64,000 nt of DNA from Camarhynchus parvulus (taxonomy: Eukaryota; Chordata; Aves; Passeriformes; Thraupidae), in the NCBI RefSeq assembly GCF_901933205.1, contig NC_044573.1:37172993-37236992 (forward strand), given 5' to 3'. The notes under the pieces were generated by a model. The model did no database searches. It was not told the DNA's origin and saw only the letters and a program-made list of their open reading frames with translations. Position numbers and translations under genes: made by a program. Of the stretch, positions 50,901-63,900 are shown piece by piece; the first letter of the stretch is position 1; each line of letters starts with the position of its first letter.

Positions 50901-52917
50901 ATAGAATACCAGAAATTTATAGAAGCATAACCATTTCTTCTGCTGGGTGTGTGATAATTGTTTTTCTGCTCATTTACATCCAAAAGTAATTAAGCTCTAC
51001 AACAAAACTATGTACTCTAGTATTGGTGCAAAGTCTGCTGTTTGGAGGTTATGCAGAAATTCCATGAAAACATCACAGTGGGAACTGTTGTTCATTTGCA
51101 TTGTCACTTCCTAAAAATTTGCAGAAACATACCCTTGAAAGAATTAGGTCACACAAAATGTGGCCTAAGGGCTTCTCCTTTCTGTTTTCCCCAGTGGAGT
51201 TCTGCAGCTGATGTGATAAAAACCGTTCTACATCAATAATTTTTTGAGTTTATGTTTCCTGAAAAATTTATTTGGCTTATGGAAATAAACCAACTTTATC
51301 ATTCAGTGGGAAAATTTCCTTGTCTTTCCTTCCAGACTTGATTTCTTGATACAAATGCAGTGGTGTTACATTGCATGTAAAGTTGTATAATAAAAGTTGG
51401 CAACTCTTAATATCTTCTGAACCTTCTTTAGACAATTGTAGTTAAAACCATGCATTAAAAATGCGTGTTATAGTAATGTAAGAAAATTATTACAGGAAGC
51501 TTTGCTTTCCCTGGCTATTAAAACTTACATATAAACAAATACAACTTCAAAGTGGAGGAATTTTCTTTCTCATGACATTTTTTACTGAAGTCTCAGAGTG
51601 TTTCATGGTCACATATGCCTTTTGCTTTTAGAGGTGTAAGGGATAGCTGTTGTTTTCAGGTGCTATCGATAATGTGAAAAAAGCTATGAGATAACAACAT
51701 AGCTAGTACTTTTCTTATTGGAAATAAGCTAATTAATCACTGTAGTGGGCAGAGAAAAGCTAACTCCCTCTCTCATTTACTTTTCTGAAACTCATTGATT
51801 TACACGGTGAGACATGGCTATCTCTGGCAGCAGTATTATACCCTTCATTTCTTAATACTTTGTATATGCTTGTTTCTTTAGTTAGGAAATGCTTTGATAT
51901 AAATAAACACTCTTTAGTCCTGATTTTGCAATCACTTACACATTTTCATGACAGTTTTCTAGTCAGGCCTATATCTGCTTATGATACCAAACTCATTTTA
52001 TATACCATGAGCTTTATCTTGGGAAAACTTGCATGAATTTTGTTGAATTCCACTTTCCAGAGCTTCTCATATACATACATAAATATTTTCTTTATCTTCC
52101 TGTATTTTCTCCTCTTTTTTTTTTGATTTCATGTATTTTGGGGGGTGATTATTTTATGGTAACACCTCCCTTAAGCTTACAATAATATAGATGATTCTAA
52201 CATCTCATTTATACTTGTTCACTTTGTCTTATGGTCATAGAAGTTTTTCCTTGAATAATCAGAGGGATCTCATGTAAGTACAACACAGAAAGACCATCTT
52301 CGTATAATTTCTATAAATTGTGCAGTACAACAATATCTTTAACTGTTATTAAAATATAAATAAATAGACAAGGAATAAGCTTTGGATCATTTATTATATC
52401 TGTAAAAACATAAACAGCCGTAAATAAATGAAGATAGATTCAGAATAACCATCTGTTAGGAAGTTAGTTCAAGTCAAAACACTTAAAAATTGGCACTGTA
52501 GGCTGTATTCATGTAAATATGTATTTAGACATTTAAATATCTAGCCTTATGTGCAGATGTTCTGATTCACTGCAGCCTTCATTTGGGAACTGCTAAAGGC
52601 TCAGGATCGACCCACTCAGGCAGCTGCTGAAAATTGTATTCAGGTGCTAAACTTTATGTTTTTCTGAAATATTGGCACAAGTTCATAGCCTAACAATAGG
52701 TCTGTCTCCACAGCTGCTTCCTTGCCAAATCATAAGGTAGAGGTCACAAGAGCCTTTCTCCATGATTAAATAATTTGATAATTAGGTGAAATCTCCTTGA
52801 TCATGTAAGATGCAGATTTGAAACCACATAGGCTGGGCTTGTTACTGCTTCCTGGGAGGGTGCTTCAACACTAAGTTTTCAAACTATAAAAACTAAGGCA
52901 GTCATTTCTGCCCTTGC

Positions 52918-52934
52918 TTTTTTTTTTTTTTTTT
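52918..52934 (+). repeat. T17 homopolymer
   Basis: A pure T run. The sequence after it does not resemble the 59-bp core that follows the T-rich tracts at 54.2 and 58.6 kb. Confidence 0.85.
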
Positions 52935-54120
52935 CTTTTGGCCTGCCTTAAAAACACCAGGCTTAATGGGCCATAAGGTTATTCTTTTCTGTAAATCTTC
53001 CCAGCCACCCCCTCAACTCACATAGCCATTGTCCAGATTCAGTCAAACTGAAAAAGGGGCAAAGCTTCTGGAAAAATAAGCGTCTGGGTAGGAGGGAGGG
53101 ATCCAAATTCATGTCCTGGTGAGAGAACTGTGGGTAGGGTATGCAAGAGATACAAGGTGTCAAAACATGCCTTAGCTCATACCCTCTATTAGCTGGTAGA
53201 ACTCGTGGGAAACAAGTTGTCATTGTAAAGAGGTGTAGGGCAAAATCAGTGCACATGCATGGGAAACAGGCATCACTCAAGTTTCGTGACACAACTTGCT
53301 TTTAAAGAAATCATTCAGTCTCACCCAGAAGGAATGGCAATAGCTATCTACCATCAGGAAAGCTCCTGGGCTGTAGCTCCAGGCTGAATGCAAATATTTA
53401 AGTCTCAGGGAAAAAGTCTTCTGCTCCCTGTTCCCCACTGGCTGCCTCTGTGAGACTCACTGATCAGCCCTTCACTCACTTGAACACTGCTCTTGGGAAT
53501 CCAGCTCCTACTATATGCTGAGAGGTAAATTTAATGTTACCGAGTCCCCTACAGAGACCACAGGTATTAGGTGTTGCAGTTCCTGACATGGTCTACATTT
53601 CTGTTCTGGCTGTAAAAGATTTATACCACAGTGCTGTCTCCTGCCTTGTGTCTCTAATTCTGCCTGTTTTCACAGTTGTCTTCTGTGGATGTGTGAAGTT
53701 AAGTCAGTCTGTTAGCTGAAAATTGGGAGTGCTATTATTGTTCCTCTCCTATAAAATCAAGTTCTTATCTTCTCGTGCCATTTCCCCTACAGAACTAGAA
53801 CCATAACCCCAGTTTAAGCCATTCTGACCTGCTAGATAGATTACAAGGGCAAAGATATTTAAATAAATTAATATTAGCTTGACTTCTTCAGTGTCTTTTC
53901 AGGACTTGGTGACAGTGGTTATAATCTCTGCCAGACAACTATCAGCAGTTTCAGGAACTGTTGAGGCAGATGGCTGAGGCACTAGATCTGATAACAAGCA
54001 TGCCTGAACTTACTGACTTTTCTGCATTTTTTGATATTAGGTAGAGAGGAAAACTTATGCCTCTGTAAAATAAGGATATTAAAAAACCAGCAAGAGATTT
54101 CTGGCTTACGCTTTTGGAGT

Positions 54121-54269
54121 GGTTTTTTTTTGTTGTTGTTGTTGTTTTTGTTTGTTTGTTTGTTTGTTTGTTTTTGGTGGTTTTTTTGGGTTTTGTTTGC
54201 TGGTTTGTTTAATCTATGCAATTAAAGGAAAAGAATACAGTAGCAAAGAAGAGGTCTCAAGCGCTGGGA
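54121..54269 (-). mobile_element. Unnamed dispersed repeat, copy 1, with A-rich tail on minus strand
   Basis: A T/G-rich tract (54121-54210) with (TTG)n and (TTTG)n parts is followed by a 59-bp core, 54211-54269. The core aligns without gaps to 58631-58689, with 7 differences. Read on the minus strand, the core runs into an A-rich tail, the layout left by a retrotransposed sequence. I do not recognise the family. It could be a short interspersed element, the end of an LTR element, or a retrocopy of an unidentified RNA. Confidence 0.6.
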
Positions 54270-56423
54270 ACCTGTTGGTACCTCTCTTCTCACAGACTGG
54301 TAGCAGGTTCAATTCTCCTCCTCTGTCTTATGAAGTCAATTCTTTAGCTGGTACCCACCTTCCTGTAAGAGCCCTGTGCTTGCGTTAATGCAGTTGACAT
54401 TCCTTTCTAATCATTTCCCAAGCAGACTTGGGAGTAAGTAAGTAGGTAAGATTCTTACTCATTACTGTAAAGCAAAGATATTGGGTTCTAGCATCAGATG
54501 TGCAGATAAGCCTATCTACCCTTTAACCATGTTTTGCTACAGAATTACAGCAGAAAGTCAACAGGCTCAGATATAACATGTCAATTGGTATCCAGTGGGA
54601 TATTTTTAGTTACACTGTGGAATTATTATGCTAAACCATAATGCATATATTCTTATAGTTAGAACCTTTATGAAGCATACTTCAGAAAATTAACTAGCCA
54701 AAGGAATGTCCTTGGCTTCCTTCCTCCACTTTCAGCCTTTGTTTGTCTTATACTTCTCCCATGTCCACATTCTTCTCCCTGGGACAAGAAATGTCGATTT
54801 TACTTATCAGTCAAGCACCCAATAAACTTCAGCTGTGATAGGACAAGTAATTCAGGAGGACCTTTCCAGATACCACCATCCAGTGATGACATTTCTTGGT
54901 GACTCACGAATTTTCCTCACATGATTTTATTGAGACTAATGTATGTTATTCATTTCCCTTAAAATAACATTGTTTCCTTCAAAATCATCATTCTGCTCTA
55001 GCTGCTGTTGTCCAAAAATGCTCAGTGATATTCTTCTGATGCAGAATTTCCTCTTAATCTTGAGGTACTGCTTCCATGGGTACCAATTCAGCAGCAGTGC
55101 AGCTGCAGAGTTGGGTCAGAGACCTGTAAATGCACTGCAGCCATTAGCATTAAACAACACAGAAGATGAAGCAGCCATCTGTGGTCTGCTGGAGAAAAGC
55201 GATAGTAATTTTGTGAGATGTTACTTCTTCCTTTCTTCTGGAGGCTGACCCTGTCCACTGAGCAATAAGCATTTCAGGAAAACTTCAAGAGAATATTACT
55301 CTTGAAATATTTTCCACTTAGATATTAGTCACGCTGACTTCCAGGTTATCTTTGCAAGGTGTCCCAAATTTATCCAAAAACCCTCTTCATAACTTTACTT
55401 CATAGGAATGGACATTTCATTGTTATTAATGTAAAGCTGATTACAATGTGTGCATGTACTCTCAGATCACCCAAGTGTGAGAAAGCATATTCAAGTTGCC
55501 ATGGAAGAATTTTTCTTGACAGCTTTTTACTTTTGCGCTTCATTATAATACATGAAAATGCAAACTTCAAATATTCAAGCACATTTTGCTCTGCTGTGCT
55601 GTAAAACTGTTCTCTTTGTTTGAAAGCTCTAGGCCAGCCTGAGTTGACCAAGAGCATTCAGCCATATCAGTTGCCTCTTCTCTTGTCTCTTCCTTGCTGA
55701 CCTGATGCACCATGTATGTGTGCGTGTGTAGGAGCTGTTTTCCTTCGCAGCTGGAGGCTTGTCAGGCACCGGGGCTGGAAGGACAGTAAGATGAAGGAAT
55801 GATGAATAGGCAATTAAGATTGTGGTTACAAGATCTAGCATGCTTTAGCAATGTCAGAAGACAGAAATGGTCATATTTTCCAGGATTGGCTGGAGAGTGG
55901 TAAATGACAAAAAACTCTTGTGCTTTAAAGTGCTGGCAGGGCAGCAAATCAGGATAGCAAACACTCAAATGACCACTGCCGAGGAGATGATTTTACTGTA
56001 ACTACTTCACTGCTTAGAGATACATGATATGTGCAGCAGTTTCAGACAAGCAACTACAAATTCACCTGAAAAGCAAAGGTATTTACTTTTTTTAAGCATG
56101 ACTGTTGAGGTTCACTGCTTTTGTAATGAAGTGGAAGGATATTAAGAGAAGCATCACAAAGTGAACCAGAGGTGCTGCATTGTTAGCAGTTGGAGGTTGT
56201 CTCTATTGTGACACCTGTATGATCAGTGTTAACCAGGTTCCAATTCACAGTGCTCAGCATGTCATGTGTCCTCTTTGCACACAGAAAAGCCACTTTTACT
56301 CCCATGTGTAGTTCCAGAACAGATGTTTAAAGGTCTTTTTTTCAACAACCTTAAGGCATATGCTTCTGGATGATTGCAATTCTTTAGGTGTAAGCAATGC
56401 AAGAAAGAGCAGTATTTTCCTCC
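54270..56423. other. Noncoding DNA, no gene recognised
   Basis: No supported gene. Open frames (for example 101 codons at 54943-55248, plus) have no recognisable domain. The segment just after 54269 may still belong to the dispersed repeat, but the second copy does not align clearly there. Confidence 0.55.
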
Positions 56424-56645
56424 TATAGATATTTATTATATATTAAAATATACAAATATATATTAATAAATAAAAATATAAAATAATTTCTATTACATAA
56501 ATATATACATATATTTAAATATATATATTTATATATATTCATATATATAGATGTGTTTATATATTTATATATTTATATATTTATATTTGCATATTATTTA
56601 TAATATTTTTATCTATTATATACTTATATTTATATCTATTCATAC
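56424..56645. repeat. AT-only low-complexity tract, about 220 bp
   Basis: Nearly all A and T, with repeated ATATAT and TATTTATAT segments, including a run of TATATTTA-type units at about 56556-56590. Such DNA melts easily and can extrude cruciforms. Possible matrix-attachment or fragile sequence; only the composition is seen. Confidence 0.92.
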
Positions 56646-58251
56646 ATGCCAACAATAACATTGTGTCATGAACACTGTAAATCAGAAAAATATATTCTTC
56701 ATTCTTACTACTATTGGTAAGACCTTTTTTGGGTTTTATTTTTATCAGAAAAAATGCTATCTGGAATGGAAAAAATAGCCTTTAGTTAATAATTTTTACT
56801 GGACTATGTCAATTTTCTTAAAACAATGAAGAAAAGTAATAAAGTGTAATGAAATAAACATATGGGATATATTAAAAATAGTTTTATTTTAAAATATTTT
56901 AATATATGTCAATACTAATTTTACCTCAAAAAAACTGCTAATCATTTCCCATCCTATTGTTTTTATACACACTTATTGTATGCAATTACTTCATTGTTAC
57001 AAACAGATGTAATTATGCCTTATTAAAATGCTTGTGTTTTATTAACACTCTGATCCCTTTGTGAAAACAATAGGAGTACATTTTAATAAACACAGCCTAG
57101 AGTCTGTGATATCTTTAGTGGCACAGTAAGTAATGATTTGATATGAGATAGTAAAGAAAGTAATCTTATAAACATTATATAAGCGGCAAAACAATAGGTT
57201 TTGCTGTGTATTGCAAGAGTGTGTCAGTCTACAAAATCTGACTAAGTGGTCTAAGTCAGGTGCTGACACGTAAATATCCACTATCACCTGGTACTGGTGT
57301 GATTTAGACAAGAAGATTGAGTGTTTCCAGTTAAGAGTCACTGATGAAATAGTTCTTATTCACTTTTCTTTTTTCACGCTTAATTCAGATCCCTAAAACT
57401 TAAAAAAAAAATCAGTCTGAATGTGGTGTATGTGCAGTTTCTACATTTTTTTAAAGGCTTCAACTTACTCAATTCAAAAGCCATGAATCTGCAGAAATAC
57501 CACACCTAGGGGACACAGCTTCCTTTGTCTTTTTATCTGTTTTGCATTTCTGTAAGACTACACATTATAATACATTTTAGTTATATAAAAATTGGCTTTT
57601 TTCTGTTTGCTTAAAAAGCTGTTATGAATTCAAATTTATGCTTTTCTTAATGTAAAATGTATAGCTGTTAACTAGCTTTTAATAAGTATTTATTTTTATG
57701 TCCTTCATAAAAAGAAAGCAAATTCACATCATGGGAAGGCTATTTTTTTATCTATAATATTAATTAATTCAACTGGAAAAACAAAGGAAGAGTAATCAGA
57801 GTACCCAATTCATTTACATATATATATATATATATAAATAAATATAAAGGCACACCAGAAGGAGATATCCTGATCCTTATAGTACTCATACCTGTGGAAC
57901 AGGGTGTTCCTTTATGTCTGGCTTGAGGATAAAATAGCACATTCTAGTTTCAGTCCTAGTTGTCCTTTAAACTGCTTAAATTCTGTCCTTGTCCTACAGC
58001 AATGAAAGAAGTCTTGGCAAATCCACACAGTCATTCATAGCTTTCATCTCCTTGTCCTTTCTCAAATCACTGCTAAAACACCCTCTGTTGACTTCAGGCT
58101 CTTGCTTATTTAGCTTAATTAGGGAAGAGTGAAACTAGAAAACTGGCAGCTTTAGGCATATTCAGCAACCTATAGGCATATCCAACTGCTTGCTCCCATT
58201 ATTTCAATGAGAATTTTTTAATGCATTGACCTATTTTTATATGGTCGCGTT
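56646..58251. other. Noncoding AT-rich DNA with a short (TA)n tract
   Basis: No gene recognised. A (TA)n run of about 10 copies lies at 57818-57836. Confidence 0.6.
57818..57836 (+). repeat. (TA)n microsatellite
   Basis: About ten TA dinucleotides, followed by AAATAAATATAAAG. Confidence 0.9.
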
Positions 58252-58470
58252 CCACAGGATCGCAGAATAGTTAGGGCTGGAAAGGAGATTATACAGTCCA
58301 ACCCCTTCTGCCAAGGCAGGGTCACCCAGAGCAGATGACCCAGGAACGTGTCCAGGTGGGTTTGGAATGTCTCCAGACAGGGAGACTCCATGGCCTGCTT
58401 TAGCAGCCTGCTCCAGCGCTCTGCGACCCTCAATGTAAAGTTCTTCCTCATGTTGAGGTGAAACTTCCCC
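58252..58470 (-). mobile_element. CR1 LINE fragment, 3' end, minus strand
   Basis: It opens with CCACAGGATCGCAGAATAG and TTAGGGCTGGAAAGGAGAT, the reverse complement of a CR1 3' end. It continues with GTCCAACCCCTTCTGCC, AGGGTCACCCAGAGCAG, GTCCAGGTGGGTTTGGAATG, CAGCCTGCTCCAGCGCTCTG and CTCATGTTGAGGTGAAACTT. The copy is 5'-truncated. It retains several CpG dinucleotides in a CpG-poor window, so it may be younger than the other copies. The unknown repeat (copy 2) begins within about 45 bp of its truncated end. Confidence 0.93.
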
Positions 58471-58513
58471 GGACAAAAAAGGGCTCATCCTTCTGTCACA
58501 AAGTTAGGAAAGC

Positions 58514-58689
58514 AGTAGTTTGTTTTTTGTTTGGTTTTTTTTTTTTTTTTTTTTTTTGTTTTTTTTTGTTTTTTTGTTTTTTTTTTTTTTTTTTTGTTTT
58601 TGTTTTTTTGTTTTTTTGTTTTTTCCTCTTAATCTATACAGTTAAAGGAGAAGAAGACAGTAGAAGAGAAGAGGTCTCAAGCACTGGGA
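58514..58689 (-). mobile_element. Unnamed dispersed repeat, copy 2, with A-rich tail on minus strand
   Basis: A T-rich tract with scattered G (58519-58625) is followed by the 59-bp core at 58631-58689, which aligns without gaps to 54211-54269 (52 of 59 identical). The core contains CAGTTAAAGGAG and AGAGGTCTCAAGCACTGGGA. On the minus strand this is body followed by a tail of A-runs broken by single C. An open frame through the T tract (58458-58718) is an artefact giving poly-Phe. Confidence 0.6.
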
Positions 58690-60797
58690 GGTCACTTAGT
58701 TCTCTGTGCAATTTTTGATGGGCAAGCTAGACTGAATAGACTTCTTAAATGGTAATGATTTTGAATGGCAAAATTAGACACAACCAATTCCATTAGTACA
58801 TGGCAGATGTACAAACATATCAGCAGTTATTAACACAAAGTAATGGATTACTGAGCTTTTTGCTTGTGAAGGAAAACATAGGGTTCGCCCTTAAAAGCAT
58901 TTTGGTTGCATTAATAAAAAATTTCCAGTTGGTGGAAAGAAGATGGATTGCTAAGCATCTTGGGTTTAAGTATGTGTGTAACTCAATGTCACAAATTAGC
59001 TGGTTTAGGATTGTGTTTCATATTGAACTCAGTGGTCTTTGAAACACTTGAGGACTTTCAGGTTTGTCACTTTGAATTACATTAAAAAATAAATTATGTT
59101 TATTCCACACATACTCAAAGATTTGTTTTTTCATGGTTTTAATTCCTTTTGCATTAATGATGATATATTTGGATGAGAAATTAATGGGATGAACAAAGGT
59201 ATTTCGCATCAGTCCAGCAAAGCTATGCAAATTTTGCACACACAAACGTGACTTCCAACCAAAAAAATATTATTTACTTTTTACTAGCTTATATACATCT
59301 AAAACAACTGGCAGAACATCAGATTCACACAACTGGTGCAACTCTTTTTGCATGCTAAGCATGATTTGTGACTAAAATATTGTTTTGCAATAGTAAACGT
59401 TGTCCCAAGGCCAATGAGATGTCAGCCTCCAAATTCCATTCCCCTGTTGAGCATACTATTTGTCTAAGATTATTTAACTCTGCTTTGTTTGATATTGATC
59501 TGTAGCACTAACACAGGCAAACTTCAAAGTCTGAATTAATTGGAGAAGTTTAAATACTTATAAAGGAAAAAATATTCGCTTTTTTTTTACTGCATTGATA
59601 TGTTTGCTAATAAATTTTGTTACAGAACCTGTGATTTCTTTTTCATTCTTGTACTTCTATTAGGAAAAAAAAAAAAACACCAAAAAACAAAGAGCAAAAA
59701 AAATCCCAAAACCTGGGCTTAGAAAGGATTACATGTGATATTGATAACATTTCCTGGAAATGGAAAAACTGCAATAACAGCTGCTGTGTTGGCTCATTTT
59801 CAGCTGGGTTTTTTGGTTTGTTTGGTTTAGGTTTTTGTTGGGTTGTTGGTTCTTTTTTTTTTTTTATTCCAGCAATTTGCAAGCAGTTGCAGCTATCTCT
59901 AGTAAGCTTACATCATTAGTAAAACGTCATTTCCATGTTTCCTGTCCAATCAGAACACTTCCTCTACTTGCTGACTTGTTGACTTTCTGAATAGCATTTA
60001 TAGTAACAGCACTTTCATTTCACTGTAAATGCTTATTTGTGAAATAACTGAAAGCTGGCTGCATATGGAAGATAACTATAGGAAGAATCTATATTTTATG
60101 CTAAAGCAAAATTCCTTCAATGAGAATTAAGAAAATATTTTCTAGGACATGATGAGCTGAAATGTCTCTATATTAGTAATCTTTTTTAAATTCCAAGCAT
60201 ACATGCCTTCTTGGATTGAAATATTCTTCTGCAATCTCTGCAGTACTGTAGCATTGCAAAGTGATAAACACTCAGCATTAGTGATGAAAAAGAGAAGGAA
60301 GAGCCAAGGAAAGCAAGAGACAAGGAACTCGAGTGTTGATAGTGTCAAAAGATATGTCTGTGCTTATTCAAAGATTTGGCCTTCTCAGGTTATATTAATA
60401 CATTCAGCCTGAATGTTTTTAAGTGCTTTGAAATATATGTGTTAATCTCAGTTTTTAAAATTATGTTTCATGATTTCAAATCAGAGCGTTAATGAAATTT
60501 TATTATTTTTTTAGCAAAAATTGTGCTTCTTTCCCTGGAATAAGATTAAGCTTCCAAAGGCAGTGTTATATGGTAATCTGTTACTACACCAAAAGTTTAG
60601 ATTTTTTTTGTACCAAAACAGATAATAATTCTCCCTATGACATTTGTAACTCCAGCAAGTACTCCTTCATGAAACACATGTTCATTTTTAAGGAGTAGCA
60701 CTCTCCTCCATCACATTTTAAATGGCTGGTGAAAATCTCTACCAGCCCAAGGGGATTTCTACATCCTTTCCCATTTTGGGATTACTCTGTGCTAAGC
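58690..60797. other. Noncoding DNA, no gene recognised
   Basis: Short open frames only. An A-rich patch lies at 59661-59712 and a GGTTT/T-rich patch at about 59805-59865. No named repeat other than these. Confidence 0.6.
59661..59712 (+). repeat. A-rich tract
   Basis: A13-14 followed by CACC-, CAAAGAGC- and CCC-interrupted A runs. The upstream sequence is not recognised as a retrocopy. Confidence 0.75.
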
Positions 60798-60912
60798 AAC
60801 TGGAGGTGTTCCACCCTGAGCAACCTGATCTAACTTTGGAAATGAGGCTGACTTAAAGCAGACCATTTGGACAGATGACTCCAGAGGTTCCTTCCAACAT
60901 AAATTACTCTAC
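60798..60912 (+). mobile_element. CR1 LINE fragment, short, plus strand, old
   Basis: The landmarks are CAACTGGAGGTGTTCCACCC, TGAGCAACCTGATCTAAC, CAGATGACTCCAGAGGTTCC and TTCCAACATAAATTACTCTA. Together they match the last part of a CR1 3' untranslated region, with a decayed terminal repeat. Heavily diverged and about 115 bp long. Confidence 0.8.
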
Positions 60913-63900
60913 AAGCTCTTCTTTCCAGCACTCTAGCTTTGGGACTAGCCTACTTGAGGCTAATTTGCACTTTGTGTGTACATAATCTAGACTTATCCTA
61001 AAGAACACTTAAAACTGATGTTCACATTGCTCTGAGCCTTCACAAAGGGAACATGGGATTCTCTGTCTGGGTTAGTAACAACCACAAGCCATAACCTCCT
61101 GGTGTCTCTTCCTTGCCCTGAGTGAAATGAACTGGAAATGTCCCACTGTTTCTTAGCAGACAGGAGGGGTTTCGTTTCTCACCCTGTGACTTTTCACAGA
61201 CTTTCAATTTAATGAACAGGGAGACTGAACTACCTCATCCTTCCTGGAGCTGACAATTTCAAAGCTGAGTTCTGAGTCACAGTGATAGGAGTGGTGCAAA
61301 GGAGCCTTCCTCACTCCCCACACTGACTCATCAGGGCTTTCTTTTCCCACTCCAGTCAGGAAGCCAACACATTCTATGACAATTAAATTTATCCTAACAA
61401 GAAGACTTTGAAAGCTTAATTAAGCTCTGAACTGTGCCTAAGCAGTGAACTTACATGATGTGAACCCTGACATGGATGCATGTCAGTCTGTAGCTGAAAT
61501 CAGCTTCCATTTATTTCTTGGTATTGGTGATGACTCCCAGAAGGAAAGAAAGCCCTGAAATTTTCCTCAAAAATTTTTAATGCTATTTTGTACTGCTTAA
61601 TTGCATTTTGTTATGTGACAGGCTCAATCACATTGCAGCTGGGATTTTTTGTTTTGAAGTAACATTCAGGTTAGCATGTTGCATTCCTGTAGTCTAATTG
61701 CTGAAAATATGTGTTGGTTTGACTAGGGTGAACTGAGCCACTTAAAATGGATTTTTACCACTGTTATATTTTACCATAAATAGTACTTTCATTGTCAACA
61801 AGAAAAGTTGAGAATCATGGTTTGTGACTCATACCTTCCTTGGAAGTCACTTTACTTACCTTTCAGTATCTTTGTTTTTCAAGATTCAAAAGGAAGGAAT
61901 GATGCCTATCTTTCCAAGGAGTTTTATTGTTTTGTGTACCAAAAAAAAAACAAAACAAAACAAAACAAAAAACCAAAAAAAACCCCACCACTCCAAACTG
62001 TTATACCAGAGCTCTTTGTTAACTAGTAGCACTTCAAAAATTTCTGCTAAGAATAATTTGTTCCAAGACAAGCTGAAATACACAAGTGTGACTATATACA
62101 CTTAAAATCAGTAAATAAACACTTTCTTCAGTAAAGCACAAAGGAATTATATTTGAGTTACAATTTGAGTAAAAATATCCTCTAAACGAGGAACATGGTG
62201 CTGTCTACACAGTCACTGTTCCAATACTAAGCATTCCTCAGATATTTAACCTTTGTGGAAAATCGAATATCCCAAGATCTATGACATCCCTGCAATAACA
62301 GGCGTATGAAAACCCTGCCTTTAATTTGTGTAAAGCAGAACCTTTGGAACAATCACCACCAGGAGCAAGCTCTGCTATCTGTGAAATACTTACAAGCAAC
62401 ATATTTAGGAGATTAAAAACTCCTCTTTTTGAGATTTGGCCTGCCTTGAAGTGAAATCTAATAAACTAAAGGAATGTCTTGGGCACTTTCAGGTGCTTAC
62501 AAATGTCTAGAGTTAAGAATAGATCTGAGGGAGCTCCAAGGGTTGGTTTACCTTTCTTGTCCATTCCAGGATGTCAAAACTGCCATATCAGGCTTTTAGT
62601 GCATAGATAGAAACTTGCTCATCCTTCTTTAAAGCAGTAATATTTTGTATTTGTAGCATTACCCTAGTGAAATTTTAAAATGAAATGACATGGAATACAA
62701 GTAACACCAGAATTATCCCAAATCAGGAATCGAAGCATGTCTAGACTCAAATACAAACCACCTTTTATAGCAAAATTCAAATCCTCCCCTGTTCCCTGCC
62801 AAAGGCTGAGTTCAGTGCCAGAGGGCCTGAGCAGGGTTTCCTTGGCTACAGCAGCTGGCATTGGCAGGGCAGGGAGTGCCTCTCCTGGCCTTGGTGTGCC
62901 GGCTGATTGCATCAGCTAACACAGGTCTCAACAGGTGCGGAGACTTTCACTTCACTTTAAGCACCATAAAACCTTTGGTGCATGATTTGAGAGATTGGGA
63001 ACTAACTTTTTGAGCCAGGAAGGGCTGGGATCGGGGATCCTGATTGTAATCCTCTAGATCTGTCAGTAATCCTTCAATGCATTTCTTCTAAACATAGAAA
63101 TAACATTTGTTCTGAAATGAGTTCTTAGTGCATACTGAATTTGCCAGACATTTCACTTTGAGTCAAAGATATGACAAATGTGCTTCCTAGCATTTTCATA
63201 TTGATTTATTCTTCCTCACAAAGGACAACTTCATGAGGGGTTTGAACCAGATCCATGTTCACACTTTACATATGCAACATTTTTGTGGCTGACAAAGCTG
63301 TCTTCTCAGGCAAACTTGGAAATAAAGTCAAACCAGAGAAGGGCTTGCTGAGACCCTTATACTTCAATGGCTATTTTTTCCAACTAATCATTATTATTAC
63401 AAGCAGATATTTACCCTTAGGTTCATTGGGCAGATCATTCTGACTCATGCATTTAATGGATGTTGTCCTCTTGGGCTAATGCATTTAATATTTGCATGAA
63501 AGCTTTGCTAATTCCTATAACTACATAGGGATAGCCATTTTAGTACTTACTAGGTGACATCAATGCTGACATAACCTTTCCAGTGTTGTTGGTTGTAGCT
63601 TGTGTCATGACACTGGTGTGAAATAGGCTGTCTTGAGGATACAAACCTTCATAAAACACAGATGGTCTGCAGGAAAAAAAATTGTAATGATGGTCTCCAC
63701 ATCACACATTCAGTCTTCCCTTGCAGACTCTTTCATTTATCATTGCATCACACTCTTAGGTACCTTTGAATCAAGCATCTAAGACATAATTTTTTGTACA
63801 GACTATGTTCTATAATAAAGATTATAACATGCAATTCTGGAAAATACCTCTGCTACCAGCATTATCACGGCTTCTCATTGGCCTCCCCCAGGCTTCCTGA

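Larger units (their letters stand above)
41537..54120. other. Noncoding AT-rich DNA, no gene recognised
   Basis: No exon or named repeat that I can support. The longest non-repeat open frame in the window is here (120 codons, 49175-49537, plus). It is lysine- and isoleucine-rich, has no domain I recognise and lies in AT-rich DNA, so I take it as chance. A slightly G+C-richer patch at about 43390-43560 and another at 52960-53600 are unassigned. A19 at 41971-41989 and T17 at 52918-52934 are homopolymers. Confidence 0.6.

Noticed and set aside
54300..54325. tRNA-like B box (GGTTCAATTCT) near the dispersed repeat
   Set aside because: It lies on the plus strand while the A-rich tail is on the minus strand, no A box is found at the right distance, and no cloverleaf forms. 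It does not support a tRNA-derived SINE.
58458..58718. Poly-Phe open frame
   Set aside because: Translation of the T-rich tail of the unnamed repeat.
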